A stretch of DNA of 64,000 nucleotides from Acinetobacter sp. WCHAc010034 (GTDB lineage: Bacteria > Pseudomonadota > Gammaproteobacteria > Pseudomonadales > Moraxellaceae). Numbering within the stretch: position 1 is the stretch's first letter; every line of letters starts with the position of its first letter. The DNA lies in assembly GCF_001696615.3 (NCBI RefSeq), contig NZ_CP032279.1, positions 310,001 to 374,000 of the forward strand. The letters run 5' to 3'. The position numbers and the translations under genes were made by a program. A model generated the notes under the pieces. The model was not told the origin of the DNA. It saw nothing but the letters and a program-made list of their open reading frames with translations, and made no database searches. This document shows positions 1 through 9,508 of this stretch, one piece after another.

Positions 1-214
1 GCTTCCAACACATCTGTCCACATCTTCTCTCAGCACTGGCGATGTCTGGGGCTCAATCATTGCCTTGGCATCGTTCTACACTGTGCTGCTGATCATTGAA
101 ATGTACTTAATGATTAAATTCTCGCGCCTTGGCCCAAGTTCGCTTCACACTGGCAAATACCACTTTGAAAAACTTGAAGCTGCCAACAAGGCAAATGAGG
201 AGGCTCAAGCATGA
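1..214 (+). CDS. cydA: Cytochrome bd ubiquinol oxidase subunit I, C-terminal end (partial)
   Basis: Only the last 70 codons are in the window; the 5' part lies upstream. The frame shows the conserved C-terminal region of CydA: a final membrane helix (about ALASFYTVLLIIEMYLMIKF) followed by RLGPSSLHTGKY. Subunit I carries the quinol site and the b558/b595/d hemes of this high-affinity terminal oxidase in the inner membrane. Its TGA overlaps the cydB ATG (ATGA), so the two are translationally coupled. The identity is firm because cydB, cydX and ybgE follow directly. Confidence 0.95.
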   Translation, partial: LPTHLSTSSLSTGDVWGSIIALASFYTVLLIIEMYLMIKFSRLGPSSLHTGKYHFEKLEAANKANEEAQA

Positions 215-1356
215 TTGAATATGAACTGCTCAAAATAATCTGGTGGGTGCTGGTTGGCGTGCTGCTGATTGGCTTTGCCCTCACCGACGGCTTCGATATG
301 GGCTCTATGGCGCTCATGCCATTTGTAGGCAAAAGCGATGAAGAACGCCGCGCCGCAATCAACACGATTGCGCCGCACTGGGACGGCAACCAAGTCTGGT
401 TCATTACCGCCGGCGGCGCGCTGTTCGCTGCCTGGCCGATGGTTTATGCAACGGCTTTCTCCGGCATGTACTGGGCGTTGCTCCTCGTGCTCTTCGCCCT
501 GTTCCTCAGACCGGTCGGTTTTGACTACCGCTCCAAACTTGAGAACACCAAATGGCGCAACTCTTGGGATTGGGGCCTGTGCATCGGCGGCGCAGTGCCA
601 GCGCTGGTTTTTGGTGTAGCATTCGGCAATATGTTCCTTGGCGTGCCATTCCAGCTGGATGAAACTGTGCGCTCTACCTACACAGGCAGCTTCTTTGCCC
701 TGCTGAACCCATTTGCCTTAGTCTGCGGTCTGGTCAGCTTGTCTATGCTGGCAGCACACGGCGGCGCATGGCTGATGCTGCGTACAGACGGCGACCTGCG
801 CGCCCGCTCTGCAAAAGCGACGCAAATCATGGGCATTGTATTCTTAGTTTGCTTCCTGCTGGCTGGCGCTTGGCTGTACTTCGGCAATATCCAAGGCTAT
901 ACGCTTGCGCAGCCATTTGACACCAACGCTGTTGCCAACCCGCTGGCGAAGCAGGTGATTACAGATGCAAACCCAGGCTGGATGAACAACTACAGTATTT
1001 ACCCAATCACCATGATTGCGCCGATTATGGCTATCTTAGGCGCATTGATTGTGATTGCAGCTGCAGGCAAAGCCAAAGCAGGCTTAAGCTTCCTAGGCAC
1101 TTCACTTGCGGTAACAGGCGCAATCTTAACTGCCGGTTTCTCACTGTTCCCATTCCTCATGCCTTCAAGCACTAACCCAACGGTCAGCTTGACCATGTGG
1201 GATGCTGTAGCCAGTAAAAACTCGCTCACTGTAATGACAGTTGCAGCCTGCATCTTTGTTCCGCTCATTTTGTGCTATACCACTTGGTGCTACTACAAAA
1301 TGTGGGGCGTTGTTACTAAGAAACACATCCAAGAGAATTCGCATAGCCTTTACTGA
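211..1356 (+). CDS. cydB: Cytochrome bd ubiquinol oxidase subunit II
   Basis: The 381-aa polytopic membrane protein is of normal family length. The N-terminal region carries the CydB signature (FALTDGFDMG at about residue 20, then a GNQVWFITAGGALFAAWP stretch at about 67-85), and eight or nine hydrophobic helices follow. With CydA it forms the bd-type quinol:O2 oxidoreductase, which keeps respiration going at low oxygen and resists cyanide and NO. The start ATG overlaps the cydA stop by 4 nt. It is followed after 23 nt by cydX, in the usual operon order. Confidence 0.97.
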   Translation: MIEYELLKIIWWVLVGVLLIGFALTDGFDMGSMALMPFVGKSDEERRAAINTIAPHWDGNQVWFITAGGALFAAWPMVYATAFSGMYWALLLVLFALFLRPVGFDYRSKLENTKWRNSWDWGLCIGGAVPALVFGVAFGNMFLGVPFQLDETVRSTYTGSFFALLNPFALVCGLVSLSMLAAHGGAWLMLRTDGDLRARSAKATQIMGIVFLVCFLLAGAWLYFGNIQGYTLAQPFDTNAVANPLAKQVITDANPGWMNNYSIYPITMIAPIMAILGALIVIAAAGKAKAGLSFLGTSLAVTGAILTAGFSLFPFLMPSSTNPTVSLTMWDAVASKNSLTVMTVAACIFVPLILCYTTWCYYKMWGVVTKKHIQENSHSLY

Positions 1357-1379
1357 GGCTATGCACAGGAGAGTAAATT

Positions 1380-1481
1380 ATGTGGTATTTTGCATGGATT
1401 CTCGGCATTTTGATGGCTTGCTTTGCAGGTGTGCTGAGTGCACTTTATATAGAGCATCACCAAGATCTTGATGAGGAATAA
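1380..1481 (+). CDS. cydX: Cytochrome bd oxidase small subunit CydX (YbgT family)
   Basis: This 33-codon frame begins MWYFAWILGILMACFAGVL, which matches the CydX family pattern MWYFAWILG followed by one membrane helix and a short acidic tail (HHQDLDEE). CydX is a single-helix subunit that stabilises the heme groups of the CydAB complex. It starts 23 nt after cydB, has a GGAG-type ribosome site (AGGAGAG) just upstream, and ends 3 nt before ybgE. It is easily missed because of its size, but sequence and position agree fully. Confidence 0.95.
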   Translation: MWYFAWILGILMACFAGVLSALYIEHHQDLDEE

Positions 1482-1484
1482 GCC

Positions 1485-1781
1485 ATGACTGAGGCAGCAA
1501 TGACAACAGAGGAAAAAAAGCCGAATAAACTCGCAATGGCCATTTCGTTTCTGCTGGCATTGCCACTTGCAGCGGTACTTCTCTTGCATCCGGCAGCCAT
1601 GCTGGATGCCAACGGTGAATACAGCCACCGCGCCATGATGTACATTATGATTGGCATTTCCGGCGGCTTTATTCACGGCATTGGATTCATTCCAAGGTTC
1701 TGGCTGTGGAAATGGCTGTTCAGCCCTTATCTGGCTTGGCCATTAATGCTCTGGGGCTATTACACTTGGTTCCTTGCCTAA
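1485..1781 (+). CDS. ybgE: Cyd operon protein YbgE family
   Basis: The 98-aa protein has three predicted membrane helices (about residues 18-36, 50-68 and 76-95) and a C-terminal GYYTWFL motif. It resembles the YbgE-type proteins encoded at the end of cyd operons. Its precise role is not established; it is thought to associate with bd oxidase assembly. It begins 3 nt after cydX and is followed at once by a strong terminator, so it is the last gene of the cydABX-ybgE operon. Confidence 0.85.
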   Translation: MTEAAMTTEEKKPNKLAMAISFLLALPLAAVLLLHPAAMLDANGEYSHRAMMYIMIGISGGFIHGIGFIPRFWLWKWLFSPYLAWPLMLWGYYTWFLA

Positions 1782-1820
1782 AATATCAAAGGCCCTCGCA
1801 AGAGGGCCTTTGATATTTTA
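1781..1820. terminator. Bidirectional rho-independent terminator (cyd operon / M66 protease)
   Basis: A perfect 17-bp inverted repeat (1781-1797 and 1802-1818) with a 4-nt GCAA loop has A-rich and T-rich outer ends. It begins at the last base of the ybgE stop codon and lies between convergent genes, so it can stop transcription from both sides. Confidence 0.93.
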
Positions 1821-1936
1821 GCGCCAAATTGCGCATTCAAAAAATTCAGACCGTTTATGAATACCTTGTAATCGCTAAATTAGACATCTGGCTGCAAAAG
1901 ACGGCCTTCGGACTCAGGCCATCTTTTGCACTGTGG

Positions 1937-4630
1937 CTATTTCAGCTCAGCCAGCAGCTTGAGATTTTTCGGCTTCAAATAAGACAGCATCAAGCTCTGA
2001 TTCGGCGTTAATGTCGTCCATTTCTGATTGGCATTGTTTGAACAGCCATACCGGATCAGGATTTGACGGTTATTGACCAAATGCCCCGTATTTAAATCCA
2101 TGCATTGCCCTGCCTGCTTAATGGCCTGCTGAGCAGCATCCATCGCCCAAATCTGGCTGTCTAGAGCCGCATTGCATTGGATTAAAGTAACTTTTGCCGA
2201 ATTGCCATTGCCCGTTAAGCACTGGCCTATTGCCAGCCGGCTATGAATGCGACCTAAGCCATCATAAATCCACTGTTCCGAGGCGTCGCCCTTGCAGCCT
2301 GAACTTCCGCTGATGTACACATCATAGCTGCCGTTTTGCAAGGCTTCCGCCTTTAAGCAGTTTGCATTATTTTTCAGCAAAGCTGTCTGCGCAAAAATAT
2401 CCTCATGCTTAAGCCCCAGCGCATCATCCTTAAAGCTGTTGAATGCAGCTGCAGCCTCAGCTTTGCGGTTCGCAAGATCAGCATGATAAACATTCATCCA
2501 GCGGTTCAGGCGGTAGACTGTTTCCTGCTGCTGCGCATAGCGCGTTAACTGCTGCGCAGCCAGCGCGCTGAGTTCATTTGAATTCGCTTTGTACGAATCA
2601 TACAGCAGCGCCATATCCGGCTTCAGGCGCATGATTGGAGTATCCGCCTGTACTGCAAGCGCCTGCTCCAATGCCGGCAGCTCAATCCTTCTAAGCGCGC
2701 TGTAGCCGTCGCCTCTGCCGATTTTAACCGCAGGCTTGATCGCCCCTTCATATGCTGGAATATCAACACTGGATAATAAAACCGGCGCCTGATTGGCTTT
2801 CTTGCAGTACAAATCCGCTTGTTCCGGAGCGTCTGCAACCGCAAGATTCACATGCAGCTTATTGGCATTGCCATCCATTCTCTGCGGCGCCAAGGCAATA
2901 TTTTCCATGCGGTTCGCATACTGCACATTCAGCCAGCAGGACGCCTGATCCTGTGCGGTATTGGCCGCAGGCAGGCTGAACACATTGCCCCAGTTGCTAC
3001 GCGCAGCAGGATACAGCAGGCCCGCCTGATTGACAGGATCATAGCCGCCTAAAATGGTGATGACAGGCACACCGAATAAGCGCGGCTTTAAATAATTGCC
3101 ATTGCTGCTATTAAACCAAACGGCTTTGGAAATCTCCTGATTGGGCGCTGGCACGCGCGGCTGAGAAATCTCCATAGCGCGTGTTGCAGGGTTCCACTTT
3201 TTAAAACCGGTCGGCGATGCCTCATCCCATACATCGCGGTCAAAATGGGGCTGAATTTTAAGGAAAGTGCTGTATCCGGTGTAATGCGTATATTTTGAGA
3301 TGCTGCTCGCCGTATAGCCGCCAGACATGGCATCTTTCCCATAAGGAAAAAGGTTTTTAAAGTTTGGAATGCTGTTGCTGCCATCCCAAAGCGCTGTTGA
3401 AGTCCAAGTCAAATTGCCGCGCATTTTATTGCGGTTGCCAATATAGCCCCAGCCGCTGTCAGCATGATGCGCAGCCCAGAAATCATTCACTATATTTTTT
3501 TCTTTATCAATTTCTACACGGCCCGGATAATGGCCTAGGCCATAGTGATGGCCAATTTCATGGCTGAATTCATTGCCGACCGAATCATACAGCGTCAGCA
3601 TGCCATTGCCGCCGCTTAAGCCGTGTCCCTGTTCGCCATTGGCGTATTTCCCACGGCTATGGTGCGCCACAACCGTTTCTGTTAATTGCGGCTGATCCTG
3701 ACGGGACATTGATGCGCTGGTCACACCCCAGTTCGCAAGATTAATGCCGACACTGAATGTAGACTTGCCGACATCTCCGCGCATATCTCCTGAATAATCA
3801 TCCCCCTTATCCGCACTGGCCGTATCATAAATGACGCCGGAAGATACCATGACGCGCGGCAGATAAATGTCGTCATATTTAGCCACTGTCATCTGAGCAG
3901 CCGGAATGGTCTGAAAATAGTCCGTGCCCGCCTTTTCAGGCTCCAGCAGCATGTAGTGCCCAACCGAAACCGGCGGCGCAGTCAGCATGCCTATGCGGAT
4001 ATTATTTAAAACCAGCTCTCCCGGCGCAGCAAAATCAATTTTGCTTTCAAACAGTTCACCGCTCCGCTTTTGCTGGTCAACGACTTTCAGGCTTAAACCG
4101 GGACGCACCTCATCCCATGCCAGTTTTGCAGTCCAAGCGCGCTTGCTGTAGCTTACACGCGGCCTGTTGTCATTCTCCGGCTGATCCGAAGCTGGAATTT
4201 CAGCAGGCTCATCCAAATCAACTTGGCGGATAAACTGTCCATTCCGGTAAATTTCCAGCGTCAGCCGGCTGACTTCACCCATATCCGCTGCAGGCGTGAC
4301 CAATACCAGCGCCTCCCGTTCAGCGGTCAGCCGTGGCATCCGCTTCGCCTCATTGCCGTTCGGGTCAACCACATGGCTCTGCCCAAACTGAATCATGGCT
4401 TGGAAGCTGCCGTCCAAGTCCGGGCGTATATTGCGCGCCTGATCTTGAGCGTCATCGTCATAAAAGCCCAAAACTGAATCATCCGGCACATCTTTCTGAG
4501 GCTCTGGATAAGACGGTTTTTCCGGCGTTGCAGAATCGCCGCCGCCAGAACCTCCCCCGCATGCACTGAGCATCAAGGCCAGTACACATAAACTTAATAA
4601 ATTCCGTGAGAAATAATTCACACTTTTCAT
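1937..4630 (-). CDS. M66-family (StcE/TagA-like) zinc metalloprotease lipoprotein with C-terminal ricin-type lectin domain
   Basis: The protein is 897 aa from the ATG at 4630, which gives MKSVNYFSRN, a hydrophobic segment and a lipobox-like LMLSAC followed by a Gly/Ser-rich linker. A GTG 51 nt upstream is possible but would bury the signal peptide. Around residues 355-366 it carries SHEIGHHYGLGHY, which fits the HExxHxxGxxH zinc site of M66 peptidases such as StcE and TagA. These cleave mucin-type glycoproteins and are type II secretion substrates. The last about 130 residues have three QxW-like repeats (EQWIYD, SQIWAM, QKWTTL), typical of a ricin-type beta-trefoil carbohydrate-binding domain. 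Inference: a surface or secreted glycoprotein-degrading enzyme. The true substrate is unknown. Confidence 0.85.
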   Translation of the reverse strand: MKSVNYFSRNLLSLCVLALMLSACGGGSGGGDSATPEKPSYPEPQKDVPDDSVLGFYDDDAQDQARNIRPDLDGSFQAMIQFGQSHVVDPNGNEAKRMPRLTAEREALVLVTPAADMGEVSRLTLEIYRNGQFIRQVDLDEPAEIPASDQPENDNRPRVSYSKRAWTAKLAWDEVRPGLSLKVVDQQKRSGELFESKIDFAAPGELVLNNIRIGMLTAPPVSVGHYMLLEPEKAGTDYFQTIPAAQMTVAKYDDIYLPRVMVSSGVIYDTASADKGDDYSGDMRGDVGKSTFSVGINLANWGVTSASMSRQDQPQLTETVVAHHSRGKYANGEQGHGLSGGNGMLTLYDSVGNEFSHEIGHHYGLGHYPGRVEIDKEKNIVNDFWAAHHADSGWGYIGNRNKMRGNLTWTSTALWDGSNSIPNFKNLFPYGKDAMSGGYTASSISKYTHYTGYSTFLKIQPHFDRDVWDEASPTGFKKWNPATRAMEISQPRVPAPNQEISKAVWFNSSNGNYLKPRLFGVPVITILGGYDPVNQAGLLYPAARSNWGNVFSLPAANTAQDQASCWLNVQYANRMENIALAPQRMDGNANKLHVNLAVADAPEQADLYCKKANQAPVLLSSVDIPAYEGAIKPAVKIGRGDGYSALRRIELPALEQALAVQADTPIMRLKPDMALLYDSYKANSNELSALAAQQLTRYAQQQETVYRLNRWMNVYHADLANRKAEAAAAFNSFKDDALGLKHEDIFAQTALLKNNANCLKAEALQNGSYDVYISGSSGCKGDASEQWIYDGLGRIHSRLAIGQCLTGNGNSAKVTLIQCNAALDSQIWAMDAAQQAIKQAGQCMDLNTGHLVNNRQILIRYGCSNNANQKWTTLTPNQSLMLSYLKPKNLKLLAELK

Positions 4631-4983
4631 TTTTTCTATAATCCATTCGCAAAAATGCACATTAAGCTTTAAAAATAACACTATTTTTCATAAACTTAAC
4701 CTCAAATAATAGATTTAAAAAGCAATAAACTCAAACATCCCGCAGCAGAGATTCCATGAATAAAATGCCGACTGTTTATTTTTTGTGAACAATTAAGAAA
4801 AATAGTGTGATGCTTTTCATGCGGCGCCCGCGCTTAAGCGCCAGAGGCCGCTTTGGGCCGGCAGAAAAACTGAAGAAAAATAAGATTAAGCGATTTTATT
4901 TGCGCGCCAATCCCATACAAATGCTATGGTATTCATTCAGGCGCAGCAGCGCTTCCTGCAAATATTGTCTTGGGGAAAATAGA
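4631..4983. other. Intergenic region, divergent promoters
   Basis: These 353 bp separate the protease gene (minus) from the unknown gene at 4984 (plus). The left half is AT-rich and probably holds the protease promoter. Near 4925 there is an extended -10-like TGCTATGGT that could serve the plus-strand gene. An open frame runs from 4807 into the gene at 4984, but its sequence is basic and unlike a protein N-terminus, so it was not used as the start. Confidence 0.4.
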
Positions 4984-5424
4984 ATGATTAATAAATTCTT
5001 GCCGGCATTAGATAAATTTCAAGAAACAGAACAGCAGTACATTGAATATTTCAGCGCAAAAGGCGAAAAAGACCCGCTTGGCCGGGTGATATCCAACATG
5101 AAAGGCACGGCGGAAATTCAGGCCTCGCAGGGCGTAGATTCATGGCTGGGCTACGGCATTTACCTGCCGGCAATAGAGCGCATTTTCGCCTTGCACCAAG
5201 GCGAAACGGAAGCGGAGTTTTATGCGCGCACGCAGTATCCGCCAGATGTCGTCAACGCCTACTCCATCCCGGATCATGCGATTGCGACATTAATCGCCGC
5301 CGACAAATACAGCCGGATTCATCAGCAGAGCGTCCCCGTCAACACTGCGCTTTGGCCTTTAAATGATGATGGGCTCTGCATCAATCTGCAGGACTTTCCG
5401 CAGCGGCTGAAAGCCAAAATTTAA
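4984..5424 (+). CDS. Hypothetical protein
   Basis: The product is a 146-aa soluble protein beginning MINKFLPALDKFQETEQQY. The ATG at 4984 is preceded by GGGGAAAATAGA, a usable ribosome site, whereas the longer in-frame start at 4807 adds 59 residues of arginine-rich sequence that looks non-coding. There is no signal peptide, membrane helix or recognised motif. I do not recognise the family. It stands alone between divergent and convergent neighbours. Confidence 0.7.
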   Translation: MINKFLPALDKFQETEQQYIEYFSAKGEKDPLGRVISNMKGTAEIQASQGVDSWLGYGIYLPAIERIFALHQGETEAEFYARTQYPPDVVNAYSIPDHAIATLIAADKYSRIHQQSVPVNTALWPLNDDGLCINLQDFPQRLKAKI

Positions 5425-5469
5425 GATCCGGGCGCCGGGCGGCAGTATTCTGCGCTCAGCGCCCAATTA

Positions 5470-6207
5470 TCAGCTGTTCAGCTGCTGAAATTCGCGGATG
5501 CTCAGTTCATTCAGCTCGCCGCGCCAGATCCATTTCAGCTTGGATTCCAGAAAAATATCCCCTTCAAACCAGACAAACAGGCCTTCCATCATTCTTGGCC
5601 AATCTTCCTTGGTGACAATATGCCTGCCGGAAATCACCGCCAGAATCGCCGCTAAAATCGTGTCATGGCTGACCGCCAGGCTTAAGCCGTAAGGGTTATT
5701 GGGATGGGTATTGTAAATCAGCTCCAGCACATCAACCACGCCATGAATCGGATGCTTCATGCCCGGCAAGGCATTATTTACAAAGCTGTTGATAAAGCCC
5801 AAAGCGCCCTGCTGCTGAAAATACGGCCCGGCCTGCTTAATATCCAGCACAAAGCTGCCAGGTTCGACCAGCAGGCCCTGTTCAATAATTTCAATATGAT
5901 GGGTATTTGGTTCCAGCGTTTTGCCGTCCGCGCCTTGAATCATCAGCGCAGCGGTATCGACACAGCGCTGAATGGGGCTGGAAATGCAGTGCTGAATTAC
6001 GCGGTCAGTATTGTCAATTAAATAAGAACCCCACTCCTGAGCCAGATCCCGCCCCTGATTGGTCAGCTGCAGGTCATAGCCCGCCAGCCCTTGCCCCGCC
6101 GCCACTTCGCGGATGGAATGGCGGGTAAATAAAGTCACAGGGGTCTTTGCATCCGGCAATAGGTCTATTGCTTTGAGCATGCTGGGCGGGAGCAAATCTA
6201 GAGGCAT
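5470..6207 (-). CDS. Histidine phosphatase family protein
   Basis: The 245-aa protein carries TRHSIRE at about residue 30, the RH catalytic motif of the histidine phosphatase (phosphoglycerate-mutase-like) superfamily. A second histidine lies in AVSHDT near residue 180, and CISSPIQRCVDTA fits the conserved arginine region. The phosphohistidine chemistry is therefore intact, but the substrate is not predictable. The ATG at 6207 was chosen; a TTG 9 nt upstream is the alternative. The gene converges on the unknown gene at 4984 and lies 54 nt downstream of cysQ on the same strand. Confidence 0.8.
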   Translation of the reverse strand: MPLDLLPPSMLKAIDLLPDAKTPVTLFTRHSIREVAAGQGLAGYDLQLTNQGRDLAQEWGSYLIDNTDRVIQHCISSPIQRCVDTAALMIQGADGKTLEPNTHHIEIIEQGLLVEPGSFVLDIKQAGPYFQQQGALGFINSFVNNALPGMKHPIHGVVDVLELIYNTHPNNPYGLSLAVSHDTILAAILAVISGRHIVTKEDWPRMMEGLFVWFEGDIFLESKLKWIWRGELNELSIREFQQLNS

Positions 6208-6261
6208 AATCGGCAAAAAATCAATAATTCACAAAATACTATAGCATGATCAGTTTTCAGC

Positions 6262-7113
6262 TCAATGCCGTTTCTGCATCAGCGCAAGCGCCTGCAGCGC
6301 CAATTTTTTCATCTCGCCATTTTTAAATGCGATGAAACCGCCATTCAGCAGCGTATCGCGCTGGTTATATGCAAAGGGGCGGCCTTTAAAATCAACCAGC
6401 CCGCCGCCGATGCGTTCAAGCAGGCATTGCCCCGCGCTGGTGTCCCATTCGCAGGTCGGATGGAAGCGCGGATAAATATCTACGCGGTCTTCCAGCATCA
6501 TGCAGAATTTATAGGCGCTGCCGGCCTTAAATACGCCAAAATCCGTCAGTGCGGATAAATCTTCCAGATATTCCGCATACTGCGGCTTGTTTTGGCTGCT
6601 TGGACTCAGGCCAACCTGCACACGGGGTTCGGCTTGCCCCGGATAATATTCCAGCCATTGCCCGGTTTTCATATCCAGCTTGAGCGGCATGCCCTGCTCA
6701 GGGCTGAAATAAGCGCTTTGCTCGCCCGGCACCGCCAGCACGGCAAAAACAGTTTCCGCGCCATCCACCAGGCTCAGGTTAATGGTAAATTCGGGGCGCT
6801 GATGCAGGAACTCCTTAGTGCCGTCCAGCGGGTCCAGCAGCCAAAACTTCGGCCAGTTTTGACGTTCAGCCTGTTCACCTTCTTCAGACAGCAGCGGCAA
6901 ATCGGAGATCTGCGCCAAGGCCTGCGCAATATAGGCATTCGCGCGGTAATCCGCCTGCGTTACCGGAGAATTGTCCGGTTTTTTCTCCACATCAAAGACC
7001 CCGCCGGAACAGTAGCGCTGATATTCTTCTCGCAAAATTTCGCAAGCCTGTGTCACAATGGGCGCCAGCTGCAGGATCATTGCATCTTGCGGGCCAGCTG
7101 CTGCTTTAAACAT
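6262..7113 (-). CDS. cysQ: 3'(2'),5'-bisphosphate nucleotidase CysQ
   Basis: The product is an inositol-monophosphatase-fold enzyme that dephosphorylates PAP/PAPS and so recycles the by-product of sulfate assimilation. The metal and catalytic motifs are all visible: SEEGE (about residue 75), DPLDGTKEF (about 93-101) and CEWDTSAGQCLLE (about 212). The frame is 283 aa from the ATG at 7113. The family normally begins about 11 residues later, and an in-frame ATG at 7080 would leave 47 bp instead of 14 bp before the divergent yrfG start, so the shorter form is quite possible. Confidence 0.92.
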   Translation of the reverse strand: MFKAAAGPQDAMILQLAPIVTQACEILREEYQRYCSGGVFDVEKKPDNSPVTQADYRANAYIAQALAQISDLPLLSEEGEQAERQNWPKFWLLDPLDGTKEFLHQRPEFTINLSLVDGAETVFAVLAVPGEQSAYFSPEQGMPLKLDMKTGQWLEYYPGQAEPRVQVGLSPSSQNKPQYAEYLEDLSALTDFGVFKAGSAYKFCMMLEDRVDIYPRFHPTCEWDTSAGQCLLERIGGGLVDFKGRPFAYNQRDTLLNGGFIAFKNGEMKKLALQALALMQKRH

Positions 7114-7127
7114 AGAAAACCTTTTAT

Positions 7128-7814
7128 ATGCCGAATTATTCAGATAAACCTGTGATCATCTTTGATATGGATGGCACGCTGCTTGATCTTGCTTATGATG
7201 ATTTCATCTGGAATCACCTGCTGCCCATCCGCTATGCGCAAACCCACGGCTGCTCTTTAGAGCACAGCCAGCACATCCTGTTTGAGTTTTACCAAGAACA
7301 TAATCATACCTTAAATTGGTACTCTTCACGCTTCTGGACGGCTAAAGTCGGAGTCGATGTGCTAGCCATGCAAATTGAGCATAAAGACAAAGTGGCTAAG
7401 CGCGAAGGCTGCCTGGAACTGCTGCGCCACTTAAAAGCCAATGGCTATCCCTGCTGGCTGGCCACCAATGCCGACGCCGCCGGGCTGGCGTTCAAGCTGG
7501 AAAAAACCGGCATTGGCGAATATTTTGATGTCATCGTCAGCAGTGAAACCCTCGGCCACGCCAAGGAATTCAGCGAATTTTGGCAAAAGCTGCAGGCGCT
7601 GCATCCCTTTGATGCCAATCACTGCTATTTTATTGATGATACCGAAAAAGTGCTGAATGGGGCAAAACAGTTCGGCATTCAGAATCTGTACAGCATTCTG
7701 CAACCGTCTTCCGACAAAGCGCCGCGCAGCGCTTGCAATTACCCGATGCTGGACGCATTAACAGATTTAATCCCTATTTTAAAAAATGCCGAGGAACTGA
7801 AACAGTATGCGTAA
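7128..7814 (+). CDS. yrfG: HAD-superfamily GMP/IMP nucleotidase YrfG
   Basis: The 228-aa protein has the HAD motif I IIFDMDGTLLDL at about residues 9-20, a threonine motif II in LATNAD (about 108) and the motif IV acids in YFIDDTEKVL (about 165-174). The length and the tandem arrangement with hslR match YrfG of Enterobacteria, a phosphatase acting on GMP and IMP. It overlaps hslR by 8 nt, so the pair is cotranscribed. Substrate specificity is inferred from context and similarity only. Confidence 0.87.
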   Translation: MPNYSDKPVIIFDMDGTLLDLAYDDFIWNHLLPIRYAQTHGCSLEHSQHILFEFYQEHNHTLNWYSSRFWTAKVGVDVLAMQIEHKDKVAKREGCLELLRHLKANGYPCWLATNADAAGLAFKLEKTGIGEYFDVIVSSETLGHAKEFSEFWQKLQALHPFDANHCYFIDDTEKVLNGAKQFGIQNLYSILQPSSDKAPRSACNYPMLDALTDLIPILKNAEELKQYA

Positions 7815-8247
7815 ATCCAATCTGCCTGAAGATGCGGCCGGTATGCGTATAGACAAATGGCTGTGGGCTGCGCGGTTCTTTAAAACCCGCTCCATTGCCA
7901 AAAACGCCATTGAGGGCGGCAAAGTCCACCACAACGGCGAACGGGTCAAAGTGTCGCGTGAAGTCCGCGTGGGCATGGAGCTGGCCATTCAGCAAGGCAT
8001 TGAAAAAAAATCCGTGGTAGTCAAAGCGCTGTCGGATGTCCGCGGCCCGGCGCCTGTTGCCCAGCTGCTGTACGAAGAAACAGAAGTCAGCATTGCGCGC
8101 AGGGAACTGCTTGCATCGCAAAGGAAGCTGCATAATCTGGCGCGCCCGGAACACCGGCCGAGCAAAAAAGACCGGCGCGATATCGGCAAATTTAAAAGAG
8201 AAAATGATCAGCAGTTTGACCAGAATTGGTCTTATAATGATGATTAA
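7807..8247 (+). CDS. hslR: Heat-shock ribosome-associated protein Hsp15 (S4 RNA-binding domain)
   Basis: The 146-aa basic protein has an S4 domain at about residues 13-75 (MRIDKWLWAARFFKTR, then GGKVHHNGERVK) and a lysine/arginine-rich tail. Hsp15 binds free 50S subunits that carry a nascent chain with attached peptidyl-tRNA and helps recycle them after heat shock. The ATG at 7807 lies inside the end of yrfG, which indicates translational coupling. The gene order yrfG-hslR is the same as in E. coli. Confidence 0.92.
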   Translation: MRKSNLPEDAAGMRIDKWLWAARFFKTRSIAKNAIEGGKVHHNGERVKVSREVRVGMELAIQQGIEKKSVVVKALSDVRGPAPVAQLLYEETEVSIARRELLASQRKLHNLARPEHRPSKKDRRDIGKFKRENDQQFDQNWSYNDD

Positions 8248-8392
8248 GCTGGAGCGTCACAATATGTCGCACGTATTGTGATTTCTAGTGTACACAACAA
8301 TAAATTCTGTCAATATACGCCTGTGGAAGAAGTTTTAAGTACGTGCATCCACTTGAGCATATTGTTTCGTGACATCGTATTGAGGTTGTAAG

Positions 8393-9439
<1,047 letters not shown>

Positions 9440-9467
9440 ATCACAGCATCACACAGGTTAAACTGTC

Positions 9468-9490
9468 AAACGCCCTGCGGGGCGTTTTTC
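9468..9490 (+). terminator. Terminator between recA and recX
   Basis: An 8-bp inverted repeat AAACGCCC / GGGCGTTT (9468-9475, 9480-9487) with a 4-nt loop ends in a T-run. It lies 28 nt after the recA stop and 19 nt before recX. Read-through past it would give the low recX level expected from this gene pair. Confidence 0.9.
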
Positions 9491-9508
9491 CATATAAGCG
9501 CATCTCAA

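Noticed and set aside
8248..8392. SOS box upstream of recA
   Set aside because: No CTGT-N8-ACAG palindrome is present, and the genus lacks a canonical LexA.
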